Of a stretch of 59,105 nucleotides of DNA, positions 38,701-48,039 are shown piece after piece (within the stretch, counting starts at the first letter, position 1; each line of letters starts with the position of its first letter). The position numbers and the translations under genes were made by a program. The DNA comes from Nitrospirota bacterium (GTDB taxonomy: Bacteria; Nitrospirota; 9FT-COMBO-42-15; HDB-SIOI813). Below the pieces are notes generated by a model. It saw only the letters and a list, made by a program, of their open reading frames with translations, searched no databases and was not told where the DNA came from. The stretch covers positions 1 to 59,105 of the forward strand of contig JADZCV010000026.1 of assembly GCA_020851375.1 (NCBI GenBank). The letters are read 5' to 3'.

Positions 38701-41700
38701 GGTACGGAGATTACCCTGGATGCACTGGCTGACCAGGACTCTGAATTTATTGCGTGGGGAGGGGATGCGGACTGCCTGGACGGATCTGTCATTGTGGATG
38801 CGGACATCACATGCACTGCAATATTTAACCTTCAAACGCATTTTCTTATCGTGGACAAGGTTGGCAATGGAAGCGGGACAGTGGTCAGCGCCAATGTCGC
38901 CGGGATTGATTGCGGACCAGATTGCTCGGAACTCTATCCGGCAGGGACGTCCATCACGCTTGAACCCACACCCGATCCCTGGAATGAGTTTTCAAACTGG
39001 GGAGGAGACCCGGACTGCGCGGATGGCACTGTTACCATAGGCAATGAAGACACGGTCTGCTTCGCAGTGTTTACCATTCAAACCTACACGCTGACACTGA
39101 ACAAGTACGGCTCAGGGAGTGGGATTATCCAGACAAATGAGCCGGGAGGGATCAACTGCGGACTGAATTGTTCGTCAGCGGATAAGACATACAATGGCGG
39201 CGCTGAAGTAACTCTGATTGCCGGTACAAATCTTCCCTGGATATTTACTGGCTGGGACGGCGACCCGGACTGCGAAGACGGGGTCGCCCTGATGGACACG
39301 GACAAGACCTGCACAGCGACATTTATAGATATCGGGGATCTTCAATTCAACGCGTTTCTCATGTTAAAAAGTCAGTCAGAGAAGCCGGTTCAGATCCGTT
39401 TTGAGAGAGGCATCCCACGGTTTATAGATATGCGCGTGCCAATCCCTGCGGCGTTGCAGGATAATCCTGTGGCAGCGGCGCTTGATTTCTTTATCCGCTA
39501 TAAAAATCTATTGACCGATACCACTCCGCGGGAACACCCACTGAAACAGTATTATCTAAGACGGATTGTGACAAATTCGTTGACAGCAACAGGCGGCGGA
39601 AATCCGGATCCTTCCGACAGAGGACAACACCTCTTTTTTGGACAGCACATTGATGGAATCCCGGTATATGCCGCTTCCCTCGCCCTTCATATGAAAAACG
39701 GGAAGATCACCGGCTATAACGGCAATTACCTGGCAGAGCTGCCAGAGCTACCCCCTGCGTCCATTACACTTCTTACCGCCAATGAGATTGCCCTTGCAAA
39801 TGTGCCGGGGAGCGATCTGAAGGTGACGGGCGTCACAAGGCTGATATACTACAACCGCGGTCTTACTGCGATAGGCGGGGGACAACCAGACCCCTCCGAT
39901 AAAACTCATCTCGCCTGGCGGGTAATGGTAAGAGGTCTGGGTAATTCAGATGGCATGGGCACTTCATGGATGTATATTATAGATGCTTATGATGGGGCGG
40001 TCCTCAAGGTATTGGATCTGTCTACGGAACATAACGCGCCTCCGAAAGACTTTGAAATCTATACGGCCAGGCGCAGCACCTCTGACTGGTGCTGGAACTG
40101 GCCTGATGACAGCAGCATTGATCAATGGTTCAGTGAAGAAGGTCCGACAGAGCGGTATCCCGGAGGTGACGCCGACGGCGACAATGCCTTTACATTCAGC
40201 CATCAGGTCTACGACTTCTTTCACGACACCTTCGGCCGCCACTCCTACGATAATGACGGGGAAGAAGTAGAGGACATGATCCATGTTGGCCGGGACTGGC
40301 GCAATGCGAGGCACGATCCTTTCTGCGACCATTTCATATTCGGAGACGGCTATACTACGCTTGACGTCATGGCCCATGAATTCACACATGGCATTGATGA
40401 GAATAAAGATGGAGATGGACTCCTTTATGAAAATCAGTCGGGTGCACTTGATGAGAGTTATGCAGACTTCTTCGGTGCGATGGCCGATGGCAACTGGAAG
40501 ATTGGTGAGGATATCCGTGTGAGAGGAGAAGACGGGGATGCAGGCGGGGATGCGGGTGATGGTGAGCCGGAGAGCGGCAGCCAGTGCGGAAACAACGACG
40601 ATGATGACGATGACGGAGAAATTGATGAAGGATGTCCCGAGACAGGGGCTCAATGTGGAAATCTTGAGGACGATGACGGGGATACATTTATTGATGAGGG
40701 TTGCCCTGGAAGCTGTCAGGACGGCATAGATAACGGTGGCGGTGGTGCATTGGACAGCGACGATACAAATTGCCTGTTGCGCGACATGTCTGATCCGGCA
40801 CGAAAAGACGACCCTGACCATATGAATAACTATGTAGATACCAATGACGACAACGGCGGGGTGCATACGAACAGCAGCATCATGAACAAGGCGGCTTATC
40901 TGATTACCGAAGGGGGAACCCATTCCGGCATTGATGTCTCCGGCCTCGGGAGGGGAAAGACAAGGCCGCTCTATTATGATGTCCTGGTCTACCGCCTGCA
41001 CGAAAATGCAGATTTTACGGATGCGAGGGAGCAGACTATTGCCCAGGCATGGGAATACGTAGATGAAAATCGGCAGTATGGTCTTGACTATCGCTATGGT
41101 TTCACTGCAGAAGATATCTGCAGTATCGTCAATGGTTTTGCCGCGGTCGGTATTGGTTCGGCTGACCGGGATTGCGATTTTACGCTGGATGATGTGGATG
41201 ATCAGGATGACGACGGAGATGGAGTGCCTGATGCGGACGACAACTGCCACAACCACCCGAATCCAGGCCAGAGAAATATTGATGGAGACATGTTCGGCGA
41301 TGCCTGTGATACAGACAGGGATGATGACGGATGGAATAACGATGTTGACAACTGCCCGGACCTGGCCAATCCGGACCAGTCAGATACTCATCTGGTGGGT
41401 GACGGCATCGGGGATGTGTGTGATGACCGGGAAAGTTGCAGCGATGGAACTTCAGGTGATGGAAAACCATGGGCAGAGGATAACTGTCCCAACTTTTGCA
41501 ACCGGGACCAGTTGGATACTGACAACGACGATATTGGCGACGTTTGTGACAGTAATGATGATAATGATTCAAGATACGACTGGGATGATAACTGTCCTGC
41601 TGTTGCCAACAGTGATCAGACTGACGCTGACTCCGATGGCGTGGGGGATGCGTGCGACAACTGCCCTGACATTGCAAACAGCGATCAGTCGGATATTGAC

Positions 41701-44112
41701 GGGGACAATGACGGCGATGCATGCGATGATGACGATGATGATGACGGCGTTCCGGATGCGGATGATGTCTGTCCAGTTGACTTTGATCCGGAGCAGTTTG
41801 TCTTCAACGGCCTCGGATTAAACTGCTATCCGGACCTGGAGAATATCCTGACAGGACCGGATGGTTTTCAGGGACTCATAGCCTTCAGTGACCCGGCTCT
41901 GGCTGTAAGAATCCCATTGTTTCCCTGCGTGGGAGATATCTGTCCTGACTGGCTCCCTGAGAATTATCAGACAGATGTCCACATAAAACTCTCTCACGAG
42001 ATGCCTGTAAGAATTGTTGATGACCGCGGGTTTGTTGTCCGTAAGGGGGTTACCGGCACTTTGCCGGGGGATGCCAGCGGAACGCAATGGGTGGAGAAGT
42101 CTCTCAAGTTTCATCCGGCGGCGGATTCCTTCTTCAGACCTCCGGCCGGACTGGAGACAGCAGGACTGAGTCAGGTCAGCGGGGAAATCCCGTTTGCACT
42201 GACTTTGGGTCCTCCTTCATTCCAGGGGAAGCGTTATTTCCTTGAGATACTCCCTGCTGGCGTTGCCACACCAGGACAGACGTATCCCTTTGAAATCAGC
42301 GTACAGAGCAGGCTGATTAATCCGGCTGACCAGGACGATGACGGCTATATCGCAGAAGACGACTGTGATGATGAGAACCCGGCGATACACCCGGCCGCAC
42401 CCGAGATATGCGATGGGGCGGATAACGACTGTGATGGAAGTATAGATGAAGATCTTTCCCTGGATGATGGAAATGCGTGCACTGAAGACCGGTGTGACCC
42501 AGGCATAGGTGTATATCATGTGCTGATTAATCCTGATGATGGTAATGCCTGTACAGAGGATCGTTGCATCCCCGAGCTGGGTGTTTTCCATGAGATCATT
42601 AATCCTGATGATAGGAACGTGTGTACTGATGACCGGTGTGATCCAGGCATAGGTATCTATCATTTGCTTATTGATCCTGATGATGGAAACGCGTGCACAG
42701 AGGATCGTTGCATTCCGGAACTTGGTGTGTTCCATGCACTCATTGATCCTGATGATGGTAATGCCTGCACAGAAGACAGGTGTGATCCCGGACTTGGAAT
42801 TTTCCATGCGCTGATTGACCCGGATGATGGGAACGCCTGTACAGAAGATATATGTGATCCTGTCAACGGTGTTCAGCATATACCACTGAATCCTGTCGAG
42901 GTCTGCGATGGTCTGGACAATAATTGCGATGGACAGATTGATGAAGGGGTGACGGAAACCTGGTACCGGGATGCGGACAACGACGGATACTCCAACGGGT
43001 TCAGGACAGAAAGCTGTGATCAGCCTGAAGGATTCCGAAAGGTATGGGAGCTGACGGATGTCTCGGGTGATTGCGATGACACCAATGCGGCAATCAATCC
43101 ATCCGAGGCAGAAGTCTGCGGAAACGGTGCAGATGACGACTGCGATGGTGTCACCGATCCATTGGACAGTGACTGTATTCATGTATTAACTCTCCCGGGA
43201 CAAAATGTTGTGGTTACACCAGTAGACCCCTCTACCTGGACAACCCCTGTTACCATTCAATTCAGCGATGTGACAGGGAGCGGCATTACCGGGGTTACTA
43301 CCAGCGGAACAGGGCAGGCGCCCCCTCCCGGATTCATGCCGGGTGCTCCGCCGCTCTACTATGAGATTTCAACAACTGCTGCTTATCAGAATGAGATTGA
43401 GATATGTATCAATTATAGCGGGATTAGTTTTGTCGCTGAATCTGCCATTAAAATGTTTCATTACGAAAATGGGAATTGGGCAGATGCGACCACATCACTC
43501 GATATTCTGAATAATATTATTTGCGGAAATGTATCATCTCTTTCACCCTTCGCGATCTTTGAACCAGACTGCCTGGATACAGACGGCGATGGTCATACAG
43601 ACTGCGTTGACAATTGTCCGCGTATTGCTAATCCGGATCAGAGGGATACTGATAGTGATGGGAGAGGGGATGTCTGCGATCATACTCCCCTTGGAGTCTG
43701 TTTGGGCAGACCTGTGACACTCCGTGGGACAGATGGCAATGACATCCTCACAGGTACACCAGGTCCGGATGTGATAGATGGCCTTAATGGAGATGATTTG
43801 ATTAATGGCCTTGGCGGTAGTGATGTTATCTGTGGAGGCAATGGTGCAGACATCCTTAATGGTAATGCCGGTATTGATTACCTGGACGGCGAAGATGGAC
43901 CCGACACCCTGAACGGCGGAGATGGCAGCGACTGGTTGTCCGGCGGCGCTGGAGACGACAAGCTATACGGAAATAACGGATATGATATATTGTCAGGAAA
44001 CGCCGGCGATGATTTACTGGATGGCGGCGCCAATCTTGATATTTGTATCGGGGGGGCTGATGTCTCTGCTGATAAGGGAAAAAATTGCGAAATTTCGATC
44101 GGCATACCCTAA
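35764..44112 (+). CDS. Giant secreted mosaic protein with SBBP propeller, M4 metalloprotease and RTX repeats
   Basis: From ATG 35764 (MKKLPSLISVLIS, a signal peptide) the product has 2,782 residues; ATG 35734 would add ten. Order: SBBP-associated N-domain (about 45-260), SBBP beta-propeller repeats (260-722, repeated YSTYLGG and DAFVTK), DUF11 (734-853), four Cys-bearing beta repeats (854-1192), FTP/PepSY-like propeptide (1193-1420), M4 thermolysin-type protease (about 1430-1800) with HEFTH at 1538-1542, Glu1564 and His1701, thrombospondin-3 calcium repeats (1800-2013), an unknown domain, MopE-type repeats around six 24-residue units (2234-2377), another beta domain, and twelve RTX nonapeptides (2655-2765). 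The zinc ligands are intact, so proteolysis is likely. Many Asp and Cys residues suggest heavy calcium binding. Confidence 0.9.
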   Translation: MKKLPSLISVLISFIIGLAAIQTKAEPRIPATTVHSEELPRSKNDISKLASNPGAYSMVFVENKGQVDYYVKYYTNRDNQTLWFTEDGIVFDLFRINKEENRERLVIRQKLIGANKDIKVDVRAPQPGIYNFLTGNDPAKWQTRVKSYGEIVYKEVYPGIDLKLYGKGHALEQEFVVRPGGHPEEIRVAYEGIEEIQVAGDGALRIRTAFGEMTESPPHIYQEIEGERVEVTGRFKLTGKSAYTFEVGPHNTQYALVIDPTLDYSTYLGGTGTYSVSDLAVGIDGSVTVTGVTNALDFPVTGDAFQPSYAGGSLDAFVTRLSPDGSTLIFSTYLGGSSVDEGQGVAVDGAGNVYVTGRTDSSNFPTMNPIQLDPSSLLRGDPTDTDAYVTKLNSDGTDLVYSTYLGGRSGTEIGYGIAVDSANNAYVTGYTSSINFPTRNPYQAARSGTLYWDAFVTKINAGGTDFVYSTYLGGNGDDIAFSIAVDPEGHAYVTGRTVSIAVSPDFPTQAAFQPARLSFRDAFVTKLDVSGSALVYSTFLGGNLDDITSDISVDSSGNAYVTGNTASTNFPSVNPVQPGNPPDTDAFVTKFNAAGAVAYSSYLGGSSYDSGSGIFADSVGNAYVTGSTSSTNFPTSNVIPGTGPDAGISDAFITKINAAGTAFVYSSYLGGTNSETGKRIALDCTGRSAYLTGTTYSSDFPVTPGAYNTSFDSTYEIFVSRITDETISLNVTDLSVTKTDSPDPVEEGQPLTYTVHVSNLCVNTATGVTLTDTLSAGVTFLSADSDRGSCQEVNHVVSCNLGVMSSQDNATITIVVVPLVSGLIENTVTITANEPEANYDNNVAVAETTVPSPNYTLTITMEGTGGGTVASLEPPGGIICGNDCTETYPDGTSVTLQAIPGDGGNTGIEFEFAGWGGDPDCSDGVVTMNSDKTCTAIFNITTYSITIARAGGGNGTVMIDALHDADYICGPDCSVIYNSGTEITLDALADQDSEFIAWGGDADCLDGSVIVDADITCTAIFNLQTHFLIVDKVGNGSGTVVSANVAGIDCGPDCSELYPAGTSITLEPTPDPWNEFSNWGGDPDCADGTVTIGNEDTVCFAVFTIQTYTLTLNKYGSGSGIIQTNEPGGINCGLNCSSADKTYNGGAEVTLIAGTNLPWIFTGWDGDPDCEDGVALMDTDKTCTATFIDIGDLQFNAFLMLKSQSEKPVQIRFERGIPRFIDMRVPIPAALQDNPVAAALDFFIRYKNLLTDTTPREHPLKQYYLRRIVTNSLTATGGGNPDPSDRGQHLFFGQHIDGIPVYAASLALHMKNGKITGYNGNYLAELPELPPASITLLTANEIALANVPGSDLKVTGVTRLIYYNRGLTAIGGGQPDPSDKTHLAWRVMVRGLGNSDGMGTSWMYIIDAYDGAVLKVLDLSTEHNAPPKDFEIYTARRSTSDWCWNWPDDSSIDQWFSEEGPTERYPGGDADGDNAFTFSHQVYDFFHDTFGRHSYDNDGEEVEDMIHVGRDWRNARHDPFCDHFIFGDGYTTLDVMAHEFTHGIDENKDGDGLLYENQSGALDESYADFFGAMADGNWKIGEDIRVRGEDGDAGGDAGDGEPESGSQCGNNDDDDDDGEIDEGCPETGAQCGNLEDDDGDTFIDEGCPGSCQDGIDNGGGGALDSDDTNCLLRDMSDPARKDDPDHMNNYVDTNDDNGGVHTNSSIMNKAAYLITEGGTHSGIDVSGLGRGKTRPLYYDVLVYRLHENADFTDAREQTIAQAWEYVDENRQYGLDYRYGFTAEDICSIVNGFAAVGIGSADRDCDFTLDDVDDQDDDGDGVPDADDNCHNHPNPGQRNIDGDMFGDACDTDRDDDGWNNDVDNCPDLANPDQSDTHLVGDGIGDVCDDRESCSDGTSGDGKPWAEDNCPNFCNRDQLDTDNDDIGDVCDSNDDNDSRYDWDDNCPAVANSDQTDADSDGVGDACDNCPDIANSDQSDIDGDNDGDACDDDDDDDGVPDADDVCPVDFDPEQFVFNGLGLNCYPDLENILTGPDGFQGLIAFSDPALAVRIPLFPCVGDICPDWLPENYQTDVHIKLSHEMPVRIVDDRGFVVRKGVTGTLPGDASGTQWVEKSLKFHPAADSFFRPPAGLETAGLSQVSGEIPFALTLGPPSFQGKRYFLEILPAGVATPGQTYPFEISVQSRLINPADQDDDGYIAEDDCDDENPAIHPAAPEICDGADNDCDGSIDEDLSLDDGNACTEDRCDPGIGVYHVLINPDDGNACTEDRCIPELGVFHEIINPDDRNVCTDDRCDPGIGIYHLLIDPDDGNACTEDRCIPELGVFHALIDPDDGNACTEDRCDPGLGIFHALIDPDDGNACTEDICDPVNGVQHIPLNPVEVCDGLDNNCDGQIDEGVTETWYRDADNDGYSNGFRTESCDQPEGFRKVWELTDVSGDCDDTNAAINPSEAEVCGNGADDDCDGVTDPLDSDCIHVLTLPGQNVVVTPVDPSTWTTPVTIQFSDVTGSGITGVTTSGTGQAPPPGFMPGAPPLYYEISTTAAYQNEIEICINYSGISFVAESAIKMFHYENGNWADATTSLDILNNIICGNVSSLSPFAIFEPDCLDTDGDGHTDCVDNCPRIANPDQRDTDSDGRGDVCDHTPLGVCLGRPVTLRGTDGNDILTGTPGPDVIDGLNGDDLINGLGGSDVICGGNGADILNGNAGIDYLDGEDGPDTLNGGDGSDWLSGGAGDDKLYGNNGYDILSGNAGDDLLDGGANLDICIGGADVSADKGKNCEISIGIP
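42463..42894 (+). repeat. Six tandem 72-bp units with a 144-bp higher-order period
   Basis: Six in-frame units of 72 bp each encode 24 residues of the type DDGNACTEDRC-x5-G-x2-H-x5-P. Units 1 and 3 share CDPGIG, units 2 and 4 share CIPELG, and units 5 and 6 are variants, so a two-unit block was duplicated. Units start at 42463, 42535, 42607, 42679, 42751 and 42823. Confidence 0.9.
43726..44058 (+). repeat. RTX calcium-binding nonapeptide block
   Basis: Twelve consecutive GGxGxDxLx-type nonapeptides (for example GTDGNDILT, GLNGDDLIN, GGAGDDKLY) form the C-terminal parallel beta-roll of the giant protein. Such blocks fold on calcium outside the cell and often go with type I export, yet the protein also has an N-terminal signal peptide. 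No ABC exporter lies nearby. Confidence 0.85.
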
Positions 44113-44128
44113 GAGGGCGATTTTATTT

Positions 44129-44299
44129 ATGGATTTTTGTGATCTGGAATGCAAATATGCAAGATTTCCTGAATCTGAATCAGTAGATGGTTCTGGGAGC
44201 TGCAGGACATTTGTTGCCCTTTATTGTAAGTTAAAAAAGAGATTAGTTTACAAGAATCAATCCTGCCGGGACAAGAAATATCCTGAAAAGAAGGTTTGA
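44129..44299 (+). CDS. Small cysteine-rich protein, 56 aa
   Basis: The gene begins at ATG 44129, 17 nt after the giant gene's stop, with gaggg somewhat far upstream. The product (MDFCDLECKYARFPE...) has five cysteines (C-x3-C, then SCRTF, LYCKLKK and SCRDKK) in a pattern that suggests a small zinc or disulfide knot. The motif DGSGSCRTFVALYC looks like a conserved family I cannot name with certainty. An in-frame extension runs back into the giant gene and is not used. A downstream partner of the protease is possible but unproven. Confidence 0.65.
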   Translation: MDFCDLECKYARFPESESVDGSGSCRTFVALYCKLKKRLVYKNQSCRDKKYPEKKV

Positions 44300-44357
44300 C
44301 AATCCGTCGAAATATCTTTAATATTTAATAATTTAAGGAGGGTACAGGGACAATTAT

Positions 44358-45530
44358 ATGCGAGAATTTACAAGAATACAGAGACTGCCGCCGTATGTGT
44401 TCAGCATCGTCACTTCGATGAAAATTGATGCCCGCCGGAGGGGTGAAGACATTATAGACCTTGGTATGGGAAACCCTGACCTTGCAAGTCCGGAGCATGT
44501 AGTGAATAAACTGTGTGAGGCAGCGAGAAACCCAAAGAACCACAGGTATTCTGCATCCAAGGGTATCACCAAACTCAGGACTGCCATGGTTGACTGGTAT
44601 AAACGCCGCTATAATGTTGATCTGGACCCTGAGAACGAGGTTGTTGTAACGATTGGCGCCAAAGAAGGAATATCTCACCTTGCCCTTGCCACAATAAATC
44701 CAGGTGATGTTGTAATGGCTCCAAGTCCTACATATCCGATTCATCCTTACAGCGTGATAATCGTAGGCGGTGAGGTCAAGAGCATTCCCCTGAGGGACGA
44801 TTCGGACTTTTTTGAAGACATGTGCAGCGCATATAAACAGATGTGGCCGCGTCCTAAAATGCTTATCATCTCCTTTCCGCACAATCCTACCACTGCTGTA
44901 GTTGACCTGGGCTTCTTTAAACGTGTCGCAGACTTTGCAACAGAAAACGATATTATGGTTGTTCACGACATATCTTATGCAGACATAGTGTTTGACGGAT
45001 ATACCGCCCCAAGTTTCCTTCAGGTTCCAGGCGCTAAAGATATAGGGGTTGAATTCTTTTCAGTGTCAAAAAGCTATAACATGCCGGGGTGGCGTATAGG
45101 TTTTTGCGTTGGGAACAGGGAAATGGTCGGAGCCCTTACAAAGATTAAGAGTTATCTCGATTATGGTGTTTTTCAACCCATACAGATTGCCGGAATAATT
45201 GCTCTTAATGGCCCGCAGGATTGTGTGCAGGAGACGGTCAATACATACAGAAAGCGCCGGGATGCGCTTGTAGATGGTCTTGCAAGGGTTGGATGGGATA
45301 TTAAGAAACCTTTGGGCACTATGTTTGTCTGGGCAAGGATACCTGAGCAATTCAGGCATCTTGGTTCTCTCGAATTTTCCAAGCTGCTATTAACGGATGC
45401 AAAGGTTGCTGTCTCCCCCGGCATTGGTTTTGGTGAGTACGGCGATGATTATGTAAGATTTGCCCTCGTTGAGAATGAGCGGCGTATAAAACAGGCTGTA
45501 CAGGGGATTAAGAAGGTTTTGTGCAAATAA
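44358..45530 (+). CDS. Class I aminotransferase (AlaC-like)
   Basis: The 390-residue fold-type I PLP enzyme has the DLGMGNPDL start of the fold, the substrate loop FPHNPTTAV, and the PLP lysine in [15 protein letters not shown]. It is nearest AlaC-type alanine/aspartate transaminases and related methionine- or DAP-pathway enzymes; substrate is not settled by sequence. It leads the aspartate-family operon, so transamination of aspartate or alanine fits. The ATG is 16 nt from AAGGAGG, an unusually long gap; a weaker AGGGA lies at about 8 nt. Confidence 0.88.
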   Translation: MREFTRIQRLPPYVFSIVTSMKIDARRRGEDIIDLGMGNPDLASPEHVVNKLCEAARNPKNHRYSASKGITKLRTAMVDWYKRRYNVDLDPENEVVVTIGAKEGISHLALATINPGDVVMAPSPTYPIHPYSVIIVGGEVKSIPLRDDSDFFEDMCSAYKQMWPRPKMLIISFPHNPTTAVVDLGFFKRVADFATENDIMVVHDISYADIVFDGYTAPSFLQVPGAKDIGVEFFSVSKSYNMPGWRIGFCVGNREMVGALTKIKSYLDYGVFQPIQIAGIIALNGPQDCVQETVNTYRKRRDALVDGLARVGWDIKKPLGTMFVWARIPEQFRHLGSLEFSKLLLTDAKVAVSPGIGFGEYGDDYVRFALVENERRIKQAVQGIKKVLCK

Positions 45531-46840
45531 TGAAGGATAAGATCGGCATAGGTCTCATAGGTCTCGGCACAGTCGGCTCCGGTGTGGCGGACATCCTGCA
45601 CAGGAACGGGGAATTGATAAAACGCCGGTTGGGTGTGCCTGTTGAAATTGTGAAGATCCTTCGCAGGAACCCTGATAAACCATTACCGTCAGGTTTATCA
45701 GGACAAATGGTGACCTCAGATATAAAGGATATTGTGGATAATCCGTCGGTTGACATAGTAGTTGAGGTAATGGGAGGTCAGGAACCAGCCAGGAGTTATA
45801 TATTAGCTGCTATAAAAAATGGTAAACATGTGGTAACGGCTAACAAGGCCCTTCTTGCCATGAGCGGAGAAGAGATATTTCATGCAGCCTCTTCCGTGAA
45901 TATTGACCTCTACTTTGAAGGAAGTGTCTGCGGCGGCATCCCGATTATCAAGGCCATACGGGAAGGTTTGGCTGCCAACCGGATTGAGAAGATTTACGGG
46001 ATAGTAAACGGTACCTCAAACTATATAATGACTAAAATGACGAATGATGGCCGGGAGTTTGGAGACGTCCTGCGGGAGGCGCAGACTCTCGGGTATGCAG
46101 AGGCTGATCCTGTGTTTGATGTGGATGGAATAGATGCTGCGCACAAGCTTGCTATCCTTGTGACTATTGCCTTTGGCACTCCTGTAAGTTTTAAGGAGAT
46201 ATATACGGAAGGAATCTCCGGCATATTACCTGTGGACATAAGCTACGCAAAGGAATTTAATTACAGGATCAAGCTCCTTGCAATCGCAAAGATGAAGGAT
46301 GACAGCATAGAGGTCAGGGTGCATCCGACCCTGATTCCCTGGAATCATCTGATAGCAACGGTTGATGATGCATTCAACGCGGTTTATTTAACAGGAGATT
46401 CAGTTGGGCCTACGCTTTTCTACGGCAGGGGGGCAGGGGATTTACCTACAGGCAGCGCTGTAGTGGCTGACATAATAGATGTTTCGAGAAATATCCTGAA
46501 CGGCGGGTGCGGGAAGATCCCTCCGGCCTCTTTTAAGGAAGGCATGAGGGCGCCTCTGAAGATATTAAACATATCTGAAATTACTTCAATGTACTACTTC
46601 AGGTTTACTGTGGTTGACAAACCCGGGGTATTGTCAACTATATCCGGGATACTTGGGGAGCATAATATCAGCATTGAATCTGTCATACAGAAGGGCCGGA
46701 AGGAAGGATGTAATGTCCCGCTGGTAATGATGACGCACATGGCGCGCGAGCGGGATGTGCGAAACGCCCTTGCGAAGATTGACCGGTTATCGTATGTGCC
46801 GGAGAAGACTGTCATGTTAAGGGTTGAAGAGGGCAACTAA
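45530..46840 (+). CDS. hom: Homoserine dehydrogenase with ACT domain
   Basis: Hom reduces aspartate semialdehyde to homoserine. ATG 45530 overlaps the aminotransferase stop (TAATG), giving 436 residues. The NAD(P) site GLGTVGSG, the substrate region GTSNYIMTKM and EGSVCGGIPII are typical, and a C-terminal ACT domain (from about 350, FRFTVVDKPGVLSTISGIL) gives likely threonine feedback. GTG at 45521 is a less likely start. It is monofunctional; the aspartate kinase is a separate gene downstream. Confidence 0.96.
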   Translation: MKDKIGIGLIGLGTVGSGVADILHRNGELIKRRLGVPVEIVKILRRNPDKPLPSGLSGQMVTSDIKDIVDNPSVDIVVEVMGGQEPARSYILAAIKNGKHVVTANKALLAMSGEEIFHAASSVNIDLYFEGSVCGGIPIIKAIREGLAANRIEKIYGIVNGTSNYIMTKMTNDGREFGDVLREAQTLGYAEADPVFDVDGIDAAHKLAILVTIAFGTPVSFKEIYTEGISGILPVDISYAKEFNYRIKLLAIAKMKDDSIEVRVHPTLIPWNHLIATVDDAFNAVYLTGDSVGPTLFYGRGAGDLPTGSAVVADIIDVSRNILNGGCGKIPPASFKEGMRAPLKILNISEITSMYYFRFTVVDKPGVLSTISGILGEHNISIESVIQKGRKEGCNVPLVMMTHMARERDVRNALAKIDRLSYVPEKTVMLRVEEGN

Positions 46841-46853
46841 TGAGGAGACGTTA

Positions 46854-47909
46854 ATGCATTGGAAAGGCATAATTGAACAGTACAGGGAATACCTGTCAGT
46901 TTCTGACAATACACCGGTTATTACACTTAATGAAGGTAATACGCCGCTAATTGCCTGCAAGAACCTTACAAAGGCTATCAATCCGGACATTTCCATATTC
47001 TTAAAGTTCGAAGGGGCCAACCCAACAGGATCATTCAAAGACCGGGGTATGACTATGGCCATATCAAAGGCCGTTGAAGACGGGGCACGTGCAGTCATCT
47101 GTGCATCTACAGGCAATACCTCTGCTTCAGCAGCGGCCTATGGCGCAAGGGCTGGTATAAAGGTTTTTGTCCTTATTCCTGAGGGCAAGATTGCCATGGG
47201 GAAGCTGGCACAGGCAATGATCCACCAGGCCTGCGTCATCCAGGTAGACGGTAACTTTGATGAGGCGCTCTCCATTGTCAAGGGGGTGGCAGAGGAATAT
47301 CCTGTTACCATAGTAAATTCAATAAATCCCTACAGGCTGGAAGGGCAGAAGACAGCGGCCTTTGAGGTATGTGATCAGCTCGATGGTTATCCTGACTATC
47401 ACTTTCTTCCGGTTGGGAATGCAGGGAATATCAGTGCATACTGGATGGGTTATAAGGAATTTAGCAAGATTGGTAAAATCAATGGTCTGCCGAGGATGAT
47501 GGGTTTTCAGGCAGCTGGTTCTGCACCGATTGTCCTGGGACATGTAGTTGAACATCCAAAGACTATAGCAACAGCGATAAGGATCGGGAATCCTGCAAGC
47601 TGGAAGATGGCGGTAAATGCTGCATCTGAATCCAAAGGTGCGATTGACATGGTGACAGATGAGGAGATACTTGAGGCATACAACATGCTGGCATCTCTTG
47701 AAGGGGTTTTCTGTGAGGCAGCATCAGCGGCTTCAATAGCCGGTGTAATAAAGAAGAATAAGGCAGGTGTTTTTTCCGGAGGGGAAAGGGTTGTATGCAC
47801 CCTTACCGGACATGGTCTCAAAGACACTGAGATGGCAATCAATAGGTCAGCGGCTCCCGTTACAGTTAAAGCGGATAAGGGAGAGGTGTTGAAGGTATTA
47901 GGCTATTAA
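46854..47909 (+). CDS. thrC: Threonine synthase
   Basis: ThrC turns O-phosphohomoserine into threonine. ATG 46854 (MHWKGIIEQYREYL) has the SD GAGGAG; an upstream TTG is not needed. The 351-residue product has the PLP lysine motif GSFKDRGMT near residue 60, and ASTGNTSASAAAYGARAG. It begins 13 nt after hom. The product requires phosphohomoserine, yet no thrB is present; the next gene is the candidate kinase. Confidence 0.96.
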   Translation: MHWKGIIEQYREYLSVSDNTPVITLNEGNTPLIACKNLTKAINPDISIFLKFEGANPTGSFKDRGMTMAISKAVEDGARAVICASTGNTSASAAAYGARAGIKVFVLIPEGKIAMGKLAQAMIHQACVIQVDGNFDEALSIVKGVAEEYPVTIVNSINPYRLEGQKTAAFEVCDQLDGYPDYHFLPVGNAGNISAYWMGYKEFSKIGKINGLPRMMGFQAAGSAPIVLGHVVEHPKTIATAIRIGNPASWKMAVNAASESKGAIDMVTDEEILEAYNMLASLEGVFCEAASAASIAGVIKKNKAGVFSGGERVVCTLTGHGLKDTEMAINRSAAPVTVKADKGEVLKVLGY

Positions 47910-47914
47910 AAGAG

Positions 47915-48025
47915 GATGAAAATCCCCCTTAGTCCCCCTTTACAAAGGGGGGAAGTATTTCCTCTCTGCATAAAAGGGGGAAATCAGCTCCCCCCTTTAG
48001 AAAAGGGGGGATAGGGGGGATTTGA
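47915..48025. repeat. Palindromic repeat, family S, copy 2
   Basis: This is the same element as at 10899-10980: gatgaaaatcccccttagtc, then pairs of C-runs and G-runs, ending gggggatttga. It has one extra internal C/G-run module. It fills most of the gap between thrC and the apgM-like gene, and the ATG used by the next gene follows 14 nt after its end. Confidence 0.85.
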
Positions 48026-48039
48026 ACGGAGATCATAAG

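Noticed and set aside
39964-41256. A 430-codon open frame on the minus strand inside the giant gene
   Set aside because: It lies opposite the Asp-rich protease and repeat region, where GAT/GAC codons leave the complementary frame open. The product is a low-complexity Ile/Val/His string with no SD and no family likeness.
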